Source of the DNA: Rhodobacteraceae bacterium UBA1943
GTDB taxonomy: Bacteria; Pseudomonadota; Alphaproteobacteria; Rhodobacterales; Rhodobacteraceae
Length of the DNA: 44,876 bases
Assembly (NCBI GenBank): GCA_002336845.1
Contig: DDEX01000009.1
Span: forward strand, 1 to 44,876
Reading direction: 5' to 3'
The notes beneath the pieces were generated by a model. That model was not told the DNA's origin and ran no database searches. It saw nothing but the letters and a program-made list of their open reading frames with translations. The position numbers and the translations under genes are program-made. Shown piece after piece: positions 33,893 to 42,933 of this stretch (positions are counted from its first letter, which is position 1; each line of letters opens with the position of its first letter).

Positions 33893-34605
33893 GCCCCCAC
33901 GGCCTCCATCTGTGCCGCCAAAAGCGTCTTCGCAGCGGCTTCCGACAGATCTAGAAGTTTGGACATCTCTTCCCGCGAGAAGGTTGCCCCCTCGGCCGAC
34001 ATCTGCACCTCGATCAAGCGCCCGCGCCCCGTAAGGACAAAGTTGCCATCGGTGCCGGCGACGGAATCTTCGGCATAATCAAGATCGGCCACCGGCTGAC
34101 CCGCATAGATCCCGCAAGATACGGCACAAACATGATCCAGAATCGGATCGCTGGAAATCGTACCCGCCTTGAGCAGGCGGTTCACCGCCAGCCGCAAGGC
34201 GACCCATCCCCCCGTAATCGAGGCGCAGCGCGTGCCGCCATCGGCCTGGATGACATCGCAGTCGATCACGATCTGCCTTTCGCCCAATGCGCTGCGATCA
34301 ACGCCTGCGCGCAACGCTCGTCCGATCAAGCGTTGAATTTCCTGCGTCCTGCCCGATTGTTTTCCGGCTGCCGCCTCTCGCCGCATCCGGGTATTGGTCG
34401 CGCGCGGCAACATGCCGTATTCGGCGGTAACCCAGCCCAGCCCGGTATTCTTCAAAAAAGGCGGCGCCTTGTCTTCGATGGTTGCCGTGCATAGAACATG
34501 GGTGTCCCCCATTCGGATCAGGCACGATCCCTCGGCATGGCGCGTAACGCCAACTTCGATCGATATGGGGCGCAGTTCATCCAGGGCTCGGCCAGACGGT
34601 CGCAT
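33889..34605 (-). CDS. rph: Ribonuclease PH
   Basis: A 238-residue phosphorolytic 3'-5' exoribonuclease that trims tRNA precursors. MRPSGRALDELRPI at the start, EYGMLPRATNTR, QEIQRLIGRALRA and the DCDVIQADGGTR phosphate/metal region are all present. ATG 34605 has GGAGG upstream; a slightly longer in-frame start at 34629 has none. Diverges from hrcA. Confidence 0.96.
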   Translation of the reverse strand: MRPSGRALDELRPISIEVGVTRHAEGSCLIRMGDTHVLCTATIEDKAPPFLKNTGLGWVTAEYGMLPRATNTRMRREAAAGKQSGRTQEIQRLIGRALRAGVDRSALGERQIVIDCDVIQADGGTRCASITGGWVALRLAVNRLLKAGTISSDPILDHVCAVSCGIYAGQPVADLDYAEDSVAGTDGNFVLTGRGRLIEVQMSAEGATFSREEMSKLLDLSEAAAKTLLAAQMEAVGA

Positions 34606-34662
34606 GTTGATCCTCCTGTTTTGCGCCAATTAGTCCTTGGACCCGTCCCGACGCAACCCACA

Positions 34663-34692
34663 TTGACGCTGACCGCGTTGCGTTCCTAATAT
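34663..34692 (+). promoter_or_regulatory. Promoter of hrcA-grpE
   Basis: TTGACG (34663-34668), 18 bases, TAATAT (34687-34692), 22 bases before the hrcA ATG. Both hexamers are close to the sigma-70 consensus. No CIRCE inverted repeat (TTAGCACTC-N9-GAGTGCTAA) is seen here. Confidence 0.55.
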
Positions 34693-34714
34693 CGGGCCAC
34701 ATCGGATCACCGGC

Positions 34715-35782
34715 ATGACAGACGGCACGAAACTGCTTTTGGAACTCAATAACCGATCTCGCGAGGTTTTTCGCCGCGTGGTCGAGGGCTATCTGGCATC
34801 CGGTGACCCGGTGGGCTCGCGCACCCTGACCAGATCAATGACCGAACGCCTGTCGGCGGCCACGATCCGCAATGTGATGCAGGATCTGGAGCTTTTGGGC
34901 CTGCTGGGCAGTCCCCACGTTTCTGCCGGCCGTATTCCCACGCAACTCGGCTTGCGCCTTTTCGTCGATGGCCTGCTAGAGGTTGGGTCGGTCGCGGCCG
35001 AGGACCGCGATGTGATGGATGCTGCTCTTGCCGCTGGTGATCAGGATGTAACCACCCTGCTCGATCAGATCGGCGCCACCCTTTCCGGCATTACGCGCGG
35101 CGCTTCGGTTGTTCTTGCGCCCAAGCAAGAGGCGCCGATCCGACATATCGAGTTTGTTTCCCTGTCTCCCGATCGGGTTCTGGTGGTTCTGGTCTTCGCC
35201 AACGGGCAGGTCGAAAACCGTCTGTTCACCCCGCCCGCCGGCCAGACCCCGGCATCCATGCGTGAGGCGGCGAACTTTCTTAATGCTCTTGCAGAGGGTC
35301 GAACACTGTCAGAGCTGCGTCGCACCGTATCGGTACAAATCGCCCAGCGTCGGCAAGAGATCGACTCTCTGGCTCGCGCCTTGGTGGAATCAGGTTTCGC
35401 CGTATGGCAGAATGATGGTGAGCAGGCCGAAAGACTGATCGTTCGCGGTCGGGCGAACCTGCTCGAGTCGACCGAAACGCAGGATCTGGAGCGCATTCGT
35501 ACCCTGTTCGATGATCTAGAGCGCAAGCGCGACATCGCTGACTTTCTGGAATTGGCCGAGTCTGGCGAAGGTGTGCGCATTTTTATTGGTTCCGAGAACA
35601 AACTCTTCTCACTTTCGGGTTCCTCTCTGGTGGTCTCTCCCTATATGAACGCTGACCGTAAGATCATCGGTGCAGTCGGTGTGATCGGGCCAACGCGTCT
35701 CAACTATGGGCGCATTGTTCCGATCGTGGACTACACCGCGCAGATGGTCGGCAGGCTTCTGTCCGAACGCGGCGGGGGCTAA
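34715..35782 (+). CDS. hrcA: Heat-inducible transcription repressor HrcA
   Basis: A 355-residue winged-helix repressor that binds CIRCE elements before groESL and other chaperone genes. The N-terminal DNA-binding part has RREVFRRVVEGYLASGDPVGS-like sequence, LSAATIRNVMQDLELLGLL and HVSAGRIPTQLGLRLFVD, all typical; a GAF-like middle follows. It is followed by grpE after 29 bases, the standard hrcA-grpE pair. Confidence 0.95.
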   Translation: MTDGTKLLLELNNRSREVFRRVVEGYLASGDPVGSRTLTRSMTERLSAATIRNVMQDLELLGLLGSPHVSAGRIPTQLGLRLFVDGLLEVGSVAAEDRDVMDAALAAGDQDVTTLLDQIGATLSGITRGASVVLAPKQEAPIRHIEFVSLSPDRVLVVLVFANGQVENRLFTPPAGQTPASMREAANFLNALAEGRTLSELRRTVSVQIAQRRQEIDSLARALVESGFAVWQNDGEQAERLIVRGRANLLESTETQDLERIRTLFDDLERKRDIADFLELAESGEGVRIFIGSENKLFSLSGSSLVVSPYMNADRKIIGAVGVIGPTRLNYGRIVPIVDYTAQMVGRLLSERGGG

Positions 35783-35811
35783 GGGACAACGGAAAGACAA
35801 GGAAGACCGCT

Positions 35812-36342
35812 ATGGCACAGGACAACCCGGCCCCAGAGCCCGTTTCGCCGGATATCGCCGAGGACGCTCTCGCGACAGACGAGATGGATGCGCTGCGTGC
35901 CGAACGTGACGAGCTGCGCGACCGCTTCATGCGTGCGCTGGCCGATGCCGAAAACTCTCGCAAACGCGCGGACCGCGACCGTCGAGAGGCGGAACAATAT
36001 GGCTCGACCCGCCTCGCCCGGGATCTGTTGCCGGTCTATGACAACCTGACCCGCGCACTCGATGCGGCATCGGACGAAACCCGCACCCAGGCTTCGGCCT
36101 TGATCGAGGGGGTCGAACTGACGCTGCGGGAATTGACCAATGTGATGACAAAGCATGGCGTCAAACCCATCTCCCCCTCTACGGGTGACCAGTTTGATCC
36201 GCAATTGCACCAGGCCATGTTCGAGGCCCCGGTTCCCGGCACCAAGGCTGGTCAGATCATTCAGGTGATGACGCAGGGATTCCTGTTGCATGATCGCTTG
36301 CTGCGCCCTGCACAGGTTGGCGTTTCTTCGACGCCCGGTTGA
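35812..36342 (+). CDS. grpE: GrpE nucleotide exchange factor
   Basis: A 176-residue cochaperone that releases ADP from DnaK. A long N-terminal coiled coil (about residues 25-60, rich in Glu, Arg and Leu) leads to the RDLLPVYDNLTRAL helix and the C-terminal beta wing with FDPQLHQAMFE. Length is normal. Converges with mutS across a GC hairpin. Confidence 0.95.
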   Translation: MAQDNPAPEPVSPDIAEDALATDEMDALRAERDELRDRFMRALADAENSRKRADRDRREAEQYGSTRLARDLLPVYDNLTRALDAASDETRTQASALIEGVELTLRELTNVMTKHGVKPISPSTGDQFDPQLHQAMFEAPVPGTKAGQIIQVMTQGFLLHDRLLRPAQVGVSSTPG

Positions 36343-36350
36343 TCATCGGC

Positions 36351-36375
36351 AGGGTGCGCGTCTGGCGCGCGCCCT
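36351..36375. terminator. Hairpin between convergent grpE and mutS
   Basis: AGGGTGCGCG, a 5-base loop, CGCGCGCCCT: a 10-base-pair stem with one G-T pair, filling the gap between the two stop codons. It lacks a T tract on both strands, so it may act as a shared transcript end or pause site without being a classic terminator. Confidence 0.5.
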
Positions 36376-36378
36376 GGC

Positions 36379-39021
36379 CTAACCCAGCAACTCTTTCAGC
36401 TCATACAGAACCTGCAAGGCCTCCCGCGCCGTCAATTCATCGGGGTGAAGCTCCTTCAGGCGATGTTCAACCGCTGATTCCTTCTGGGCCGCTCGCGGAG
36501 CGGGCGCAGGGGCGGCAGCGCGGAACAAGGGCAAATCGTCAATAACGGCCTTTTGCGCCCCGCCTTCGCGCTCGCCCTTTTCCAGCGCCTCCAACACCAC
36601 CTTGGCCCGCTCGATCACCGTCGGTGGCAATCCTGCAAGCCGCGCCACCTGCACGCCATAGCTGCGATCCGCCGCTCCCTTACGGACCTCGTGCAGGAAG
36701 ATCACTTCGCCTTCCCACTCCTTCACGCTGACGGTGGTATTCGCGACGCCGGGCAGCTTGCCCGCCAGCGCTGTCATCTCATGGTAATGCGTTGCGAACA
36801 GGGCGCGGCACCGGTTGGTCTCGTGCAGGTGTTCCAGCACCGCCCAGGCAATCGACAATCCATCATAGGTGGCGGTTCCCCGGCCGATTTCATCCAGAAT
36901 GACCAGCGCACGGCTATCTGCCTGGTTAAGGATGGCCGCCGTTTCGACCATCTCGACCATAAAGGTAGATCGGCCCCGCGCCAGGTCATCACTGGCGCCC
37001 ACACGGCTGAACAACTGGCTGACCAGACCGATCCGCGCCCTGCGTGCCGGAACATAGCTTCCCGCCTGCGCCAGCAGCGCCAACAGCGCGTTCTGACGCA
37101 GAAAGGTAGATTTACCCGCCATGTTCGGGCCGGTCAGCAGCCAGATCGCGGGCGTTTCCCCGCTTGTAAGCGCGCAGTCATTGGCCACGAACGGCCCGCC
37201 ACCCGCCCGGCGTAAGGCGCGCTCCACCACCGGATGCCGCCCGCCCTCTATATCGAAGGCCCGGCTGCCGTCCACCTCGGGCGCGCACCAATCCTCTGCC
37301 AGTGCCAGATCGGCAAAAGCCGCAGCCAAATCCAGCTCGGCAAGGCCGCGGGCCGCCGCGCCGATCTTTGCCGCTTCATCCAAAATAGTGGCTCTAAGCG
37401 CCTCATAGTGCCGCTTTTCGATCTCCAAAGCATGATTGCCGGCGTTCAGGATCCGGCTTTCCAGCTCGTTCAGCGGCAGGGTGGTGAATCTGACCTGATT
37501 GGCGGTCGTCTGGCGGTGAATGAAGGTCTGATTAAGCGGTTCTGAAAGCATCCTTTCGGCATGGGTTGTCGTTGTCTCAATGAAATAGCCAAGCACGTTG
37601 TTATGTTTGATCTTCAGGCCGGGAATGCCGCTTAACTCGATATACTCCGCCTGCATCCTGCCGATCACGCCGCGCCCCTCATCGCGCAGCGCCCGGGTTT
37701 CATCCAGTTCGCCATCATATCCGCTGGCGATAAAGCCGCCCTCCCGCGCCAGCAGGGGCGGCTCGGCAACCAGCGCGATATCCAGCAGATCGATCAGCGG
37801 GCGGTGCCCGGTCAGGCTGTTGCCAGCCTCGGCCAATAACGAGGGCACGCCGCCCAACAGGCCCGAAATCCGCTCTGCGCTGGCCAGGCCCGTCCGGATC
37901 GATGTCAGGTCGCGCGGCCCCCCCCGATCCAGCGCCAGCCGCGACAGCGCACGATCCATGTCCGGAACCTGGCGAAGGACTGTGCGCAAAGCCTCACGCA
38001 GCGGCGCGTTTTCCAGCAAGAACCCTACGGCCTCAAGCCGTGCATGGATCACCGACAGGTCCTGCGACGGCGCAGAAATCCGGCGTTCCAGCAAGCGCGC
38101 CCCCGCCGCCGTGACCGTGCGGTCCACTGCCGCCAAAAGTGACCCTTCACGCCCACCAGACAGGGCCTGCGTCAGTTCCAGGTTCCGCCGCGTCGCCGCG
38201 TCGATCTGCATCGAACCGCCAAGGCTTTCGCGGACAGGTGGGCGCAAAAGCGGCAGTTTGCCGCGCTGTGTCAGATCCAGATACTCAACCAGCGCACCCA
38301 TCGCCGAAATCTCGGCCCGGTCAAAGGCGCCAAACGACTCCAGAGAGGACACCCCGAACAGTGCGCAAAGCCGCTTTTCTGCGCCCTGGCTGTCAAAGCT
38401 GCCGCGAGCCAGCGGGGTGATCGCGGCACCAACATCGCCGGCCAGTCCGGCCAGATCCCGTTCCCGCGCCTCGCTGATCAACACCTCTCGGGGGGCAAGC
38501 CGCGCCAGCTCCGGCGCCAGCCGCACGGTTGGGCATAGCATCACACGGAACTCGCCGGTAGAAATATCGGCCCAGGCCAAGGCGCTGGTGTCGCGCACCT
38601 CGGCAAAGGCGGCCAGATAATTGTGACGACGGGCCTCCAGCAGCGAGTCTTCGGTCAGCGTGCCGGGTGTGACAAGCCGCACCACATCGCGCCGCACGAC
38701 TGATTTCGACCCGCGCTTCTTTGCCTCGGCCGGGTCTTCCAGTTGCTCGGCAATCGCAACGCGGAACCCCTTGCGGATCAGGGCCAGCAGATAGCCTTCG
38801 GCGGCGTGAACCGGCACGCCGCACATCGGGATCGGCTCTCCCAGATGAAAGCCGCGTTTGGTCAGCGCGATGTCCAACGCCTCGGCGGCGGCCACCGCGT
38901 CGTCAAAGAACATCTCGTAAAAGTCGCCCATCCGATAGAACAGCAGCGACCCGGGATTCTGGGCCCTGATCTCCAGATACTGCGCCATCATCGGCGTTAC
39001 GCTGGTGTCGTCCGTCGCCAC
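36379..39021 (-). CDS. mutS: DNA mismatch repair protein MutS
   Basis: About 880 residues. The mismatch-binding F-Y-E motif sits in GDFYEMF (Phe34, Glu36); clamp and lever domains follow; the ATPase has Walker A GPNMAGKST, Walker B VILDEIGRGTATYDG and the TFATHYHEM-like LFATHYHEM. The C-terminus carries the HPDELTAREALQVLYELK tetramer segment. I prefer GTG 39021, with AGGGAG six bases before it; another GTG at 39039 in frame has no good site and adds six residues. Confidence 0.96.
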   Translation of the reverse strand: MATDDTSVTPMMAQYLEIRAQNPGSLLFYRMGDFYEMFFDDAVAAAEALDIALTKRGFHLGEPIPMCGVPVHAAEGYLLALIRKGFRVAIAEQLEDPAEAKKRGSKSVVRRDVVRLVTPGTLTEDSLLEARRHNYLAAFAEVRDTSALAWADISTGEFRVMLCPTVRLAPELARLAPREVLISEARERDLAGLAGDVGAAITPLARGSFDSQGAEKRLCALFGVSSLESFGAFDRAEISAMGALVEYLDLTQRGKLPLLRPPVRESLGGSMQIDAATRRNLELTQALSGGREGSLLAAVDRTVTAAGARLLERRISAPSQDLSVIHARLEAVGFLLENAPLREALRTVLRQVPDMDRALSRLALDRGGPRDLTSIRTGLASAERISGLLGGVPSLLAEAGNSLTGHRPLIDLLDIALVAEPPLLAREGGFIASGYDGELDETRALRDEGRGVIGRMQAEYIELSGIPGLKIKHNNVLGYFIETTTTHAERMLSEPLNQTFIHRQTTANQVRFTTLPLNELESRILNAGNHALEIEKRHYEALRATILDEAAKIGAAARGLAELDLAAAFADLALAEDWCAPEVDGSRAFDIEGGRHPVVERALRRAGGGPFVANDCALTSGETPAIWLLTGPNMAGKSTFLRQNALLALLAQAGSYVPARRARIGLVSQLFSRVGASDDLARGRSTFMVEMVETAAILNQADSRALVILDEIGRGTATYDGLSIAWAVLEHLHETNRCRALFATHYHEMTALAGKLPGVANTTVSVKEWEGEVIFLHEVRKGAADRSYGVQVARLAGLPPTVIERAKVVLEALEKGEREGGAQKAVIDDLPLFRAAAPAPAPRAAQKESAVEHRLKELHPDELTAREALQVLYELKELLG

Positions 39022-39103
39022 ACCTGTCTCCCTCTTCACGATGGAATCCTAGCGAAGCGCCCCTGCCGGGGAAAGTCCTACCAGGCGGTTTGATGCTCTC
39101 ATC

Positions 39104-39119
39104 CACAACTTGTTGTGGG
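39104..39119. promoter_or_regulatory. Palindrome in the mutS-maeB gap
   Basis: CCACAAC-TT-GTTGTGG: 7-base arms with two bases between, in the 231-base divergent gap between mutS and maeB. Symmetry suggests a dimeric regulator's operator. It lies about 150 bases before maeB and 83 before mutS. The binding protein is unknown. Confidence 0.35.
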
Positions 39120-39196
39120 TGTGGTTTGCCCTATCACCACCTACAGCGATACTGCAGCCCACCATCTGGTCAGCTCTATCATCCCATCTGATCGGG

Positions 39197-39225
39197 TTGC
39201 GCAATCGGGCGCGTAACGATATGAA
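39197..39225 (+). promoter_or_regulatory. Possible promoter of the malic enzyme gene
   Basis: TTGCGC (39197-39202), 17 bases, TATGAA (39220-39225), 27 bases before the maeB ATG. Spacing is right but both hexamers are only partial matches, so this is a tentative call. Confidence 0.35.
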
Positions 39226-39252
39226 AGATTTCGGCCCATTGAGAGCAATAAA

Positions 39253-41511
39253 ATGTCAAACAAGAACCGCGTCACGCCCGAAGAGGCGCTGGCCTATCAC
39301 CTTGATCCGCGTCCTGGCAAGTATGACATCGTGGCCTCGAAGCCCATGGCGACGCAGCGCGACCTGTCATTGGCTTACAGCCCCGGCGTCGCGGTTCCTG
39401 TTCTGGCCATCGCCGAGCGGCCCGAGACGGCCTATGACTATACCGTCAAGGGCAACATGGTCGCCGTTATCTCGAACGGAACGGCCATCCTTGGCCTGGG
39501 CAATCTGGGTGCTCTGGCCTCCAAGCCCGTGATGGAAGGCAAGGCCGTTCTGTTCAAACGCTTCGCCGATGTGAATGCGATCGACATCGAATTGGCGACC
39601 GAAGATGCCGATGAGGTCATCAAGGCCGTCCATCTGATGTCGCCCACCTTCGGCGGCATCAATCTTGAGGACATCAAGGCGCCGGAATGCTTCATCATTG
39701 AGCAACGGCTGAAAGAGATCTGCGATATTCCGGTGTTTCACGATGACCAGCACGGCACGGCAGTCATCTGTGCCGCCGGGATGATCAACGCGCTGGAACT
39801 GACGGGTAAGAAAATCCAGGATGTTAAGATCGTCCTCAACGGCGCCGGAGCTGCTGGCATCGCCTGTCTGGAGCTGCTGAAATCCATGGGTGCCAAGCAT
39901 GATAATTGCATCATGTGCGATACCAAGGGCGTGATCTGGCAGGGCCGCACCGAAGGCATGAATCAATGGAAATCGGCCCATGCCGCCAAGACCGACGCCC
40001 GCACCCTTGAGGAAGCGATGGTTGGCGCCGATGTCTTCCTTGGCGTGTCGGCCAAAGGGGCGGTCACGCCCGAAATGGTTGCTTCGATGGCCGAAAACCC
40101 CGTGATTTTCGCCATGGCCAACCCTGACCCCGAAATTACCCCGGAAGAGGCTCATGCCATCCGCCCCGACGCCATCGTGGCCACGGGCCGCAGCGACTAT
40201 CCCAATCAGGTCAATAACGTCCTTGGTTTCCCCTATCTGTTCCGCGGGGCGCTCGACATCCACGCCCGCGCCATCAATGACGAGATGAAGATCGCCTGCG
40301 CCCAGGCCCTGGCGAAACTGGCTCGTGAGGATGTGCCGGATGAGGTCGCCATGGCCTATGGCCGCAAGCTGTCGTTCGGGCGCGACTATATCATCCCGAC
40401 GCCGTTCGACCCGCGGCTGATCCATGTCATCCCGCCCGCCGTAGCCAAGGCGGGCATGGATACCGGCGTGGCGCGGCGACCCATCGTGGACCTGAAATCC
40501 TATGAACTGCACCTCAAGCAGCGCATGGACCCGACGGCATCCATCCTGCAGGGCATCCATGCCCGCGCCCGGCAGGCGCAAGCTCGTATGATCTTTGCCG
40601 AGGGCGACGACCCACGCGTGCTGCGCGCCGCGGTGGCCTATCAGCGTTCGGGCCTTGGCCGGGCGATGGTGGTGGGTCGCGAGCAGGACGTGCGCGAAAA
40701 GCTGGAGGCGACGGGCCTTGGCGATGCCGTTCGAGAACTGGAAGTGGTGAATGCTGGCAACAATCGTCACCTCGACCAGTACAAGGATTTTCTGTACCAG
40801 CGGCTGCAACGTCAGGGCTTTGACCGGCAAGACGTTCATCGCCTTGCTGCGCGCGACCGGCATGTGTTTTCGGCGCTGATGCTGGCGCACGGCCATGGTG
40901 ATGGGCTTGTCACCGGGGCCACGCGCAAATCTGCCCATGTTCTTTCCCTGATCAATCATGTCTTTGATGCAAACGCCGCCGATGGTGCGGTGGGCGTGAC
41001 CGCGCTTTTGCACAAGGGGCGCATCGTTTTGATCGGCGACACGCTGGTGCATGAATGGCCAGAAGAGGAAGATCTTGCCACCATCGCCATCCGTGCCGCC
41101 AAGGTCGCCCGTAATCTTGGGCTAGAGCCGCGCGTGGCTTTTGTCAGCTTTTCAACCTTCGGCTATCCGGTCAGCGAGCGGGCGACCAAGATGCACCGTG
41201 CGCCGCTGATCCTTGACGACCGGCGGGTCGATTTCGAATATGATGGCGAGATGACGGTGGACGTTGCGCTGAACCCGGAAGTTATGGCGCATTACCCGTT
41301 CTGCCGACTGTCTGGCCCCGCCAATATTCTGGTGGTGCCAGCGCGCCATTCCGCCTCGATCTCTGTCAAACTGATGCAAGAGATGGCGGGCGCAACCGTG
41401 ATCGGCCCGATCCTGACCGGGGTGACGAAGCCCATCCAGATATGTTCGGCCAACTCGACCGCGAATGACATCCTGAACATGGCGGTCATGGCGGCTTGCA
41501 AGGTGGGATAA
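39253..41511 (+). CDS. maeB: NADP-dependent malic enzyme with phosphotransacetylase-like domain
   Basis: A 752-residue MaeB-type protein. Residues 1-420 are malic enzyme (oxidative decarboxylation of malate to pyruvate), with AYSPGVAVPVLAI, the VFHDDQHGTA motif that holds metal ligands and the NAD(P)-binding LNGAGAAGIACLELL. Residues about 425-752 are a phosphotransacetylase-like domain, usually regulatory (acetyl-CoA sensing) rather than catalytic. A weak ribosome site, GAGAGCAATAAA, lies before the ATG. The gene links the TCA cycle to pyruvate and NADPH supply. Confidence 0.96.
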   Translation: MSNKNRVTPEEALAYHLDPRPGKYDIVASKPMATQRDLSLAYSPGVAVPVLAIAERPETAYDYTVKGNMVAVISNGTAILGLGNLGALASKPVMEGKAVLFKRFADVNAIDIELATEDADEVIKAVHLMSPTFGGINLEDIKAPECFIIEQRLKEICDIPVFHDDQHGTAVICAAGMINALELTGKKIQDVKIVLNGAGAAGIACLELLKSMGAKHDNCIMCDTKGVIWQGRTEGMNQWKSAHAAKTDARTLEEAMVGADVFLGVSAKGAVTPEMVASMAENPVIFAMANPDPEITPEEAHAIRPDAIVATGRSDYPNQVNNVLGFPYLFRGALDIHARAINDEMKIACAQALAKLAREDVPDEVAMAYGRKLSFGRDYIIPTPFDPRLIHVIPPAVAKAGMDTGVARRPIVDLKSYELHLKQRMDPTASILQGIHARARQAQARMIFAEGDDPRVLRAAVAYQRSGLGRAMVVGREQDVREKLEATGLGDAVRELEVVNAGNNRHLDQYKDFLYQRLQRQGFDRQDVHRLAARDRHVFSALMLAHGHGDGLVTGATRKSAHVLSLINHVFDANAADGAVGVTALLHKGRIVLIGDTLVHEWPEEEDLATIAIRAAKVARNLGLEPRVAFVSFSTFGYPVSERATKMHRAPLILDDRRVDFEYDGEMTVDVALNPEVMAHYPFCRLSGPANILVVPARHSASISVKLMQEMAGATVIGPILTGVTKPIQICSANSTANDILNMAVMAACKVG

Positions 41512-41516
41512 GCTGC

Positions 41517-41540
41517 GACCCGGCAGTTTGCTGTCGGGTC
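41517..41540. terminator. Hairpin between convergent maeB and the small exported-protein gene
   Basis: GACCCGGCAG, loop TTTG, CTGTCGGGTC: 10 base pairs with one G-T pair, starting 6 bases after the maeB stop and touching the opposite gene's stop at 41539. Followed by AATAACTCTT rather than a clean T tract. Probably a shared transcript end. Confidence 0.55.
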
Positions 41541-41898
41541 AATAACTCTTGGTGCTTTCGGTCACGGCCTTGATCTTCGGCTTATCGCCGTCCGTCAGAT
41601 CCATCTGATAGCTGCGAATGTCTTCGTGGCCCTCTTGTGCAAGGCGGGCCTCGAACAAATCATCGGATTTCTGGATGATCGAGGTCACGCCACCGCCACC
41701 GCGCATCGTCACCTTGGCGTCGATATCGTCAAGAATCAGCCTATAGACACAGATCGACTGGCTTATCGCATCCATACTGCAATCCTCCTTCTTGGCTTTT
41801 CCGGCGTTGGCACCACCCGTTAACAGCACCGCAATCGCCACCGTCAAACAAGCCGCGCCCAAAATGGCAGTAAGCGAAATTTTTGCTCCGGTATTCAT
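41539..41898 (-). CDS. Small exported or membrane-anchored protein of unknown function
   Basis: A 119-residue protein not recognised as a known family. Residues 7-29 are hydrophobic (ISLTAILGAACLTVAIAVLL) and followed by GGANAGKAKK, which looks like a Sec signal peptide with cleavage after ANA, or an uncleaved anchor. The mature part is small and polar, with two cysteines (40 and 50) that could form a disulfide, a Gly-rich MRGGGGV turn, and an acidic-basic tail ending in TKSY. Its ATG overlaps the end of the metzincin gene (ATGA), so the two are translated together and probably work together, perhaps as inhibitor, chaperone or target. Confidence 0.75.
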   Translation of the reverse strand: MNTGAKISLTAILGAACLTVAIAVLLTGGANAGKAKKEDCSMDAISQSICVYRLILDDIDAKVTMRGGGGVTSIIQKSDDLFEARLAQEGHEDIRSYQMDLTDGDKPKIKAVTESTKSY

Positions 41899-42803
41899 TT
41901 TGCCCCCCGCTTGGGGGGTGCGGTGATCAGGGTTCCGGCAGCCGCCTCTGCCGACGTGCGCGGATAGTGCCGTTTCATCTTGGCGGGCCAGACCGCAAAC
42001 AGCGTGTTGCCGCCAACCACAAGCCGCGCGAGAGGCATAAGCAGATCGATGGGCGATGCACTTCCAGAGAACACTTCTCCTACCGAAAAGGCCCGCACCG
42101 CCTCGCGCCAGGGGGCCGCATGTTCCAGCCGCAACTGCATCCCCGATCCCATGACCGAATTCATATCAACGTCGGAAACGCCGTAACAGGCACTGGCATT
42201 GGTGTCGCCGCTGGCAGGGCAATGCGCCTTGCCGATATCGACATGGCCCAGCCCCAGAATATGCCCGAATTCATGGACATGGGCCTGTTGCATCACCTTC
42301 TTGCCATGGCTGTCCCGGTTCTTTTCGACGGAATTGATGTCCTTGCTGTCATAAAGATGCTCGTGAGAGCCGAACCATTTCACGCTGGGATGCAGGCGCA
42401 CAACGTCAATGGAATGGTGATTGTTGGCGGCCGCCCCCTCTTGTCCGATCACCTTCAGCCGACACCAGACATTCGGCACATAAACCTGCGCATCCTTGGC
42501 AGTATAAAGGAAGCTGCCTGCATCATTGATCAGCCAGAACTTGTCGCTCCAGAACGCTTGAACCGATGAGCAGAAGGTGTCTTTCCAGGCCTTCCAGGTC
42601 GCGGGGGTCCATTTGATGATCTTGCGCGCCGGTTTGGCTGCGTTGCCATAGTCGTGGTAGGTGCCCTCATCTGCCCCTGCCGCGGGGTTGATCTGGGAAA
42701 AGCCCATACGGACAGTCAGCGTCAGTTCGGCATTGTTGTAGGCGTCACATACGTCGGTATTCAACTCGGCATCAAAACGGGGAAACACGATCTTCTGTTT
42801 CAT
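41895..42803 (-). CDS. Metzincin-type zinc metalloprotease
   Basis: A 302-residue protein. The zinc motif HEFGHILGLGH (177-187) is a full HExxHxxGxxH, and VMGSGM at 217-222 supplies the Met-turn, so it is a metzincin, loosely matrixin-like. Residues 1-170 are a Trp- and Asp-rich region I cannot assign; five cysteines (19, 78, 114, 195, 206) hint at disulfides. No signal peptide is visible at MKQKIVFPRFDAEL, so export would need another route. GGAGG precedes ATG 42803; the frame is open further upstream but without a comparable site. It is followed, with a 4-base overlap, by a small exported-protein gene. Protease class is sure; the target is unknown. Confidence 0.85.
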   Translation of the reverse strand: MKQKIVFPRFDAELNTDVCDAYNNAELTLTVRMGFSQINPAAGADEGTYHDYGNAAKPARKIIKWTPATWKAWKDTFCSSVQAFWSDKFWLINDAGSFLYTAKDAQVYVPNVWCRLKVIGQEGAAANNHHSIDVVRLHPSVKWFGSHEHLYDSKDINSVEKNRDSHGKKVMQQAHVHEFGHILGLGHVDIGKAHCPASGDTNASACYGVSDVDMNSVMGSGMQLRLEHAAPWREAVRAFSVGEVFSGSASPIDLLMPLARLVVGGNTLFAVWPAKMKRHYPRTSAEAAAGTLITAPPKRGAK

Positions 42804-42933
42804 GCGACCTCCGGGAATATTCTGCTTAAATGCCGCAAGCAGAACACGTTGTGGCCCGTCCCGCAAGGCAGGCAAACCTGACCCATCACCCTTCAGGCCC
42901 ATGATCCGAGTTTTGCGCTGAAACCCCGCTGTC

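Noticed and set aside
39734..39749. TGTTTCACGATGACCA, parS-like at its left half
   Set aside because: Only the left half matches; it encodes the conserved VFHDDQ active-site motif of malic enzyme.
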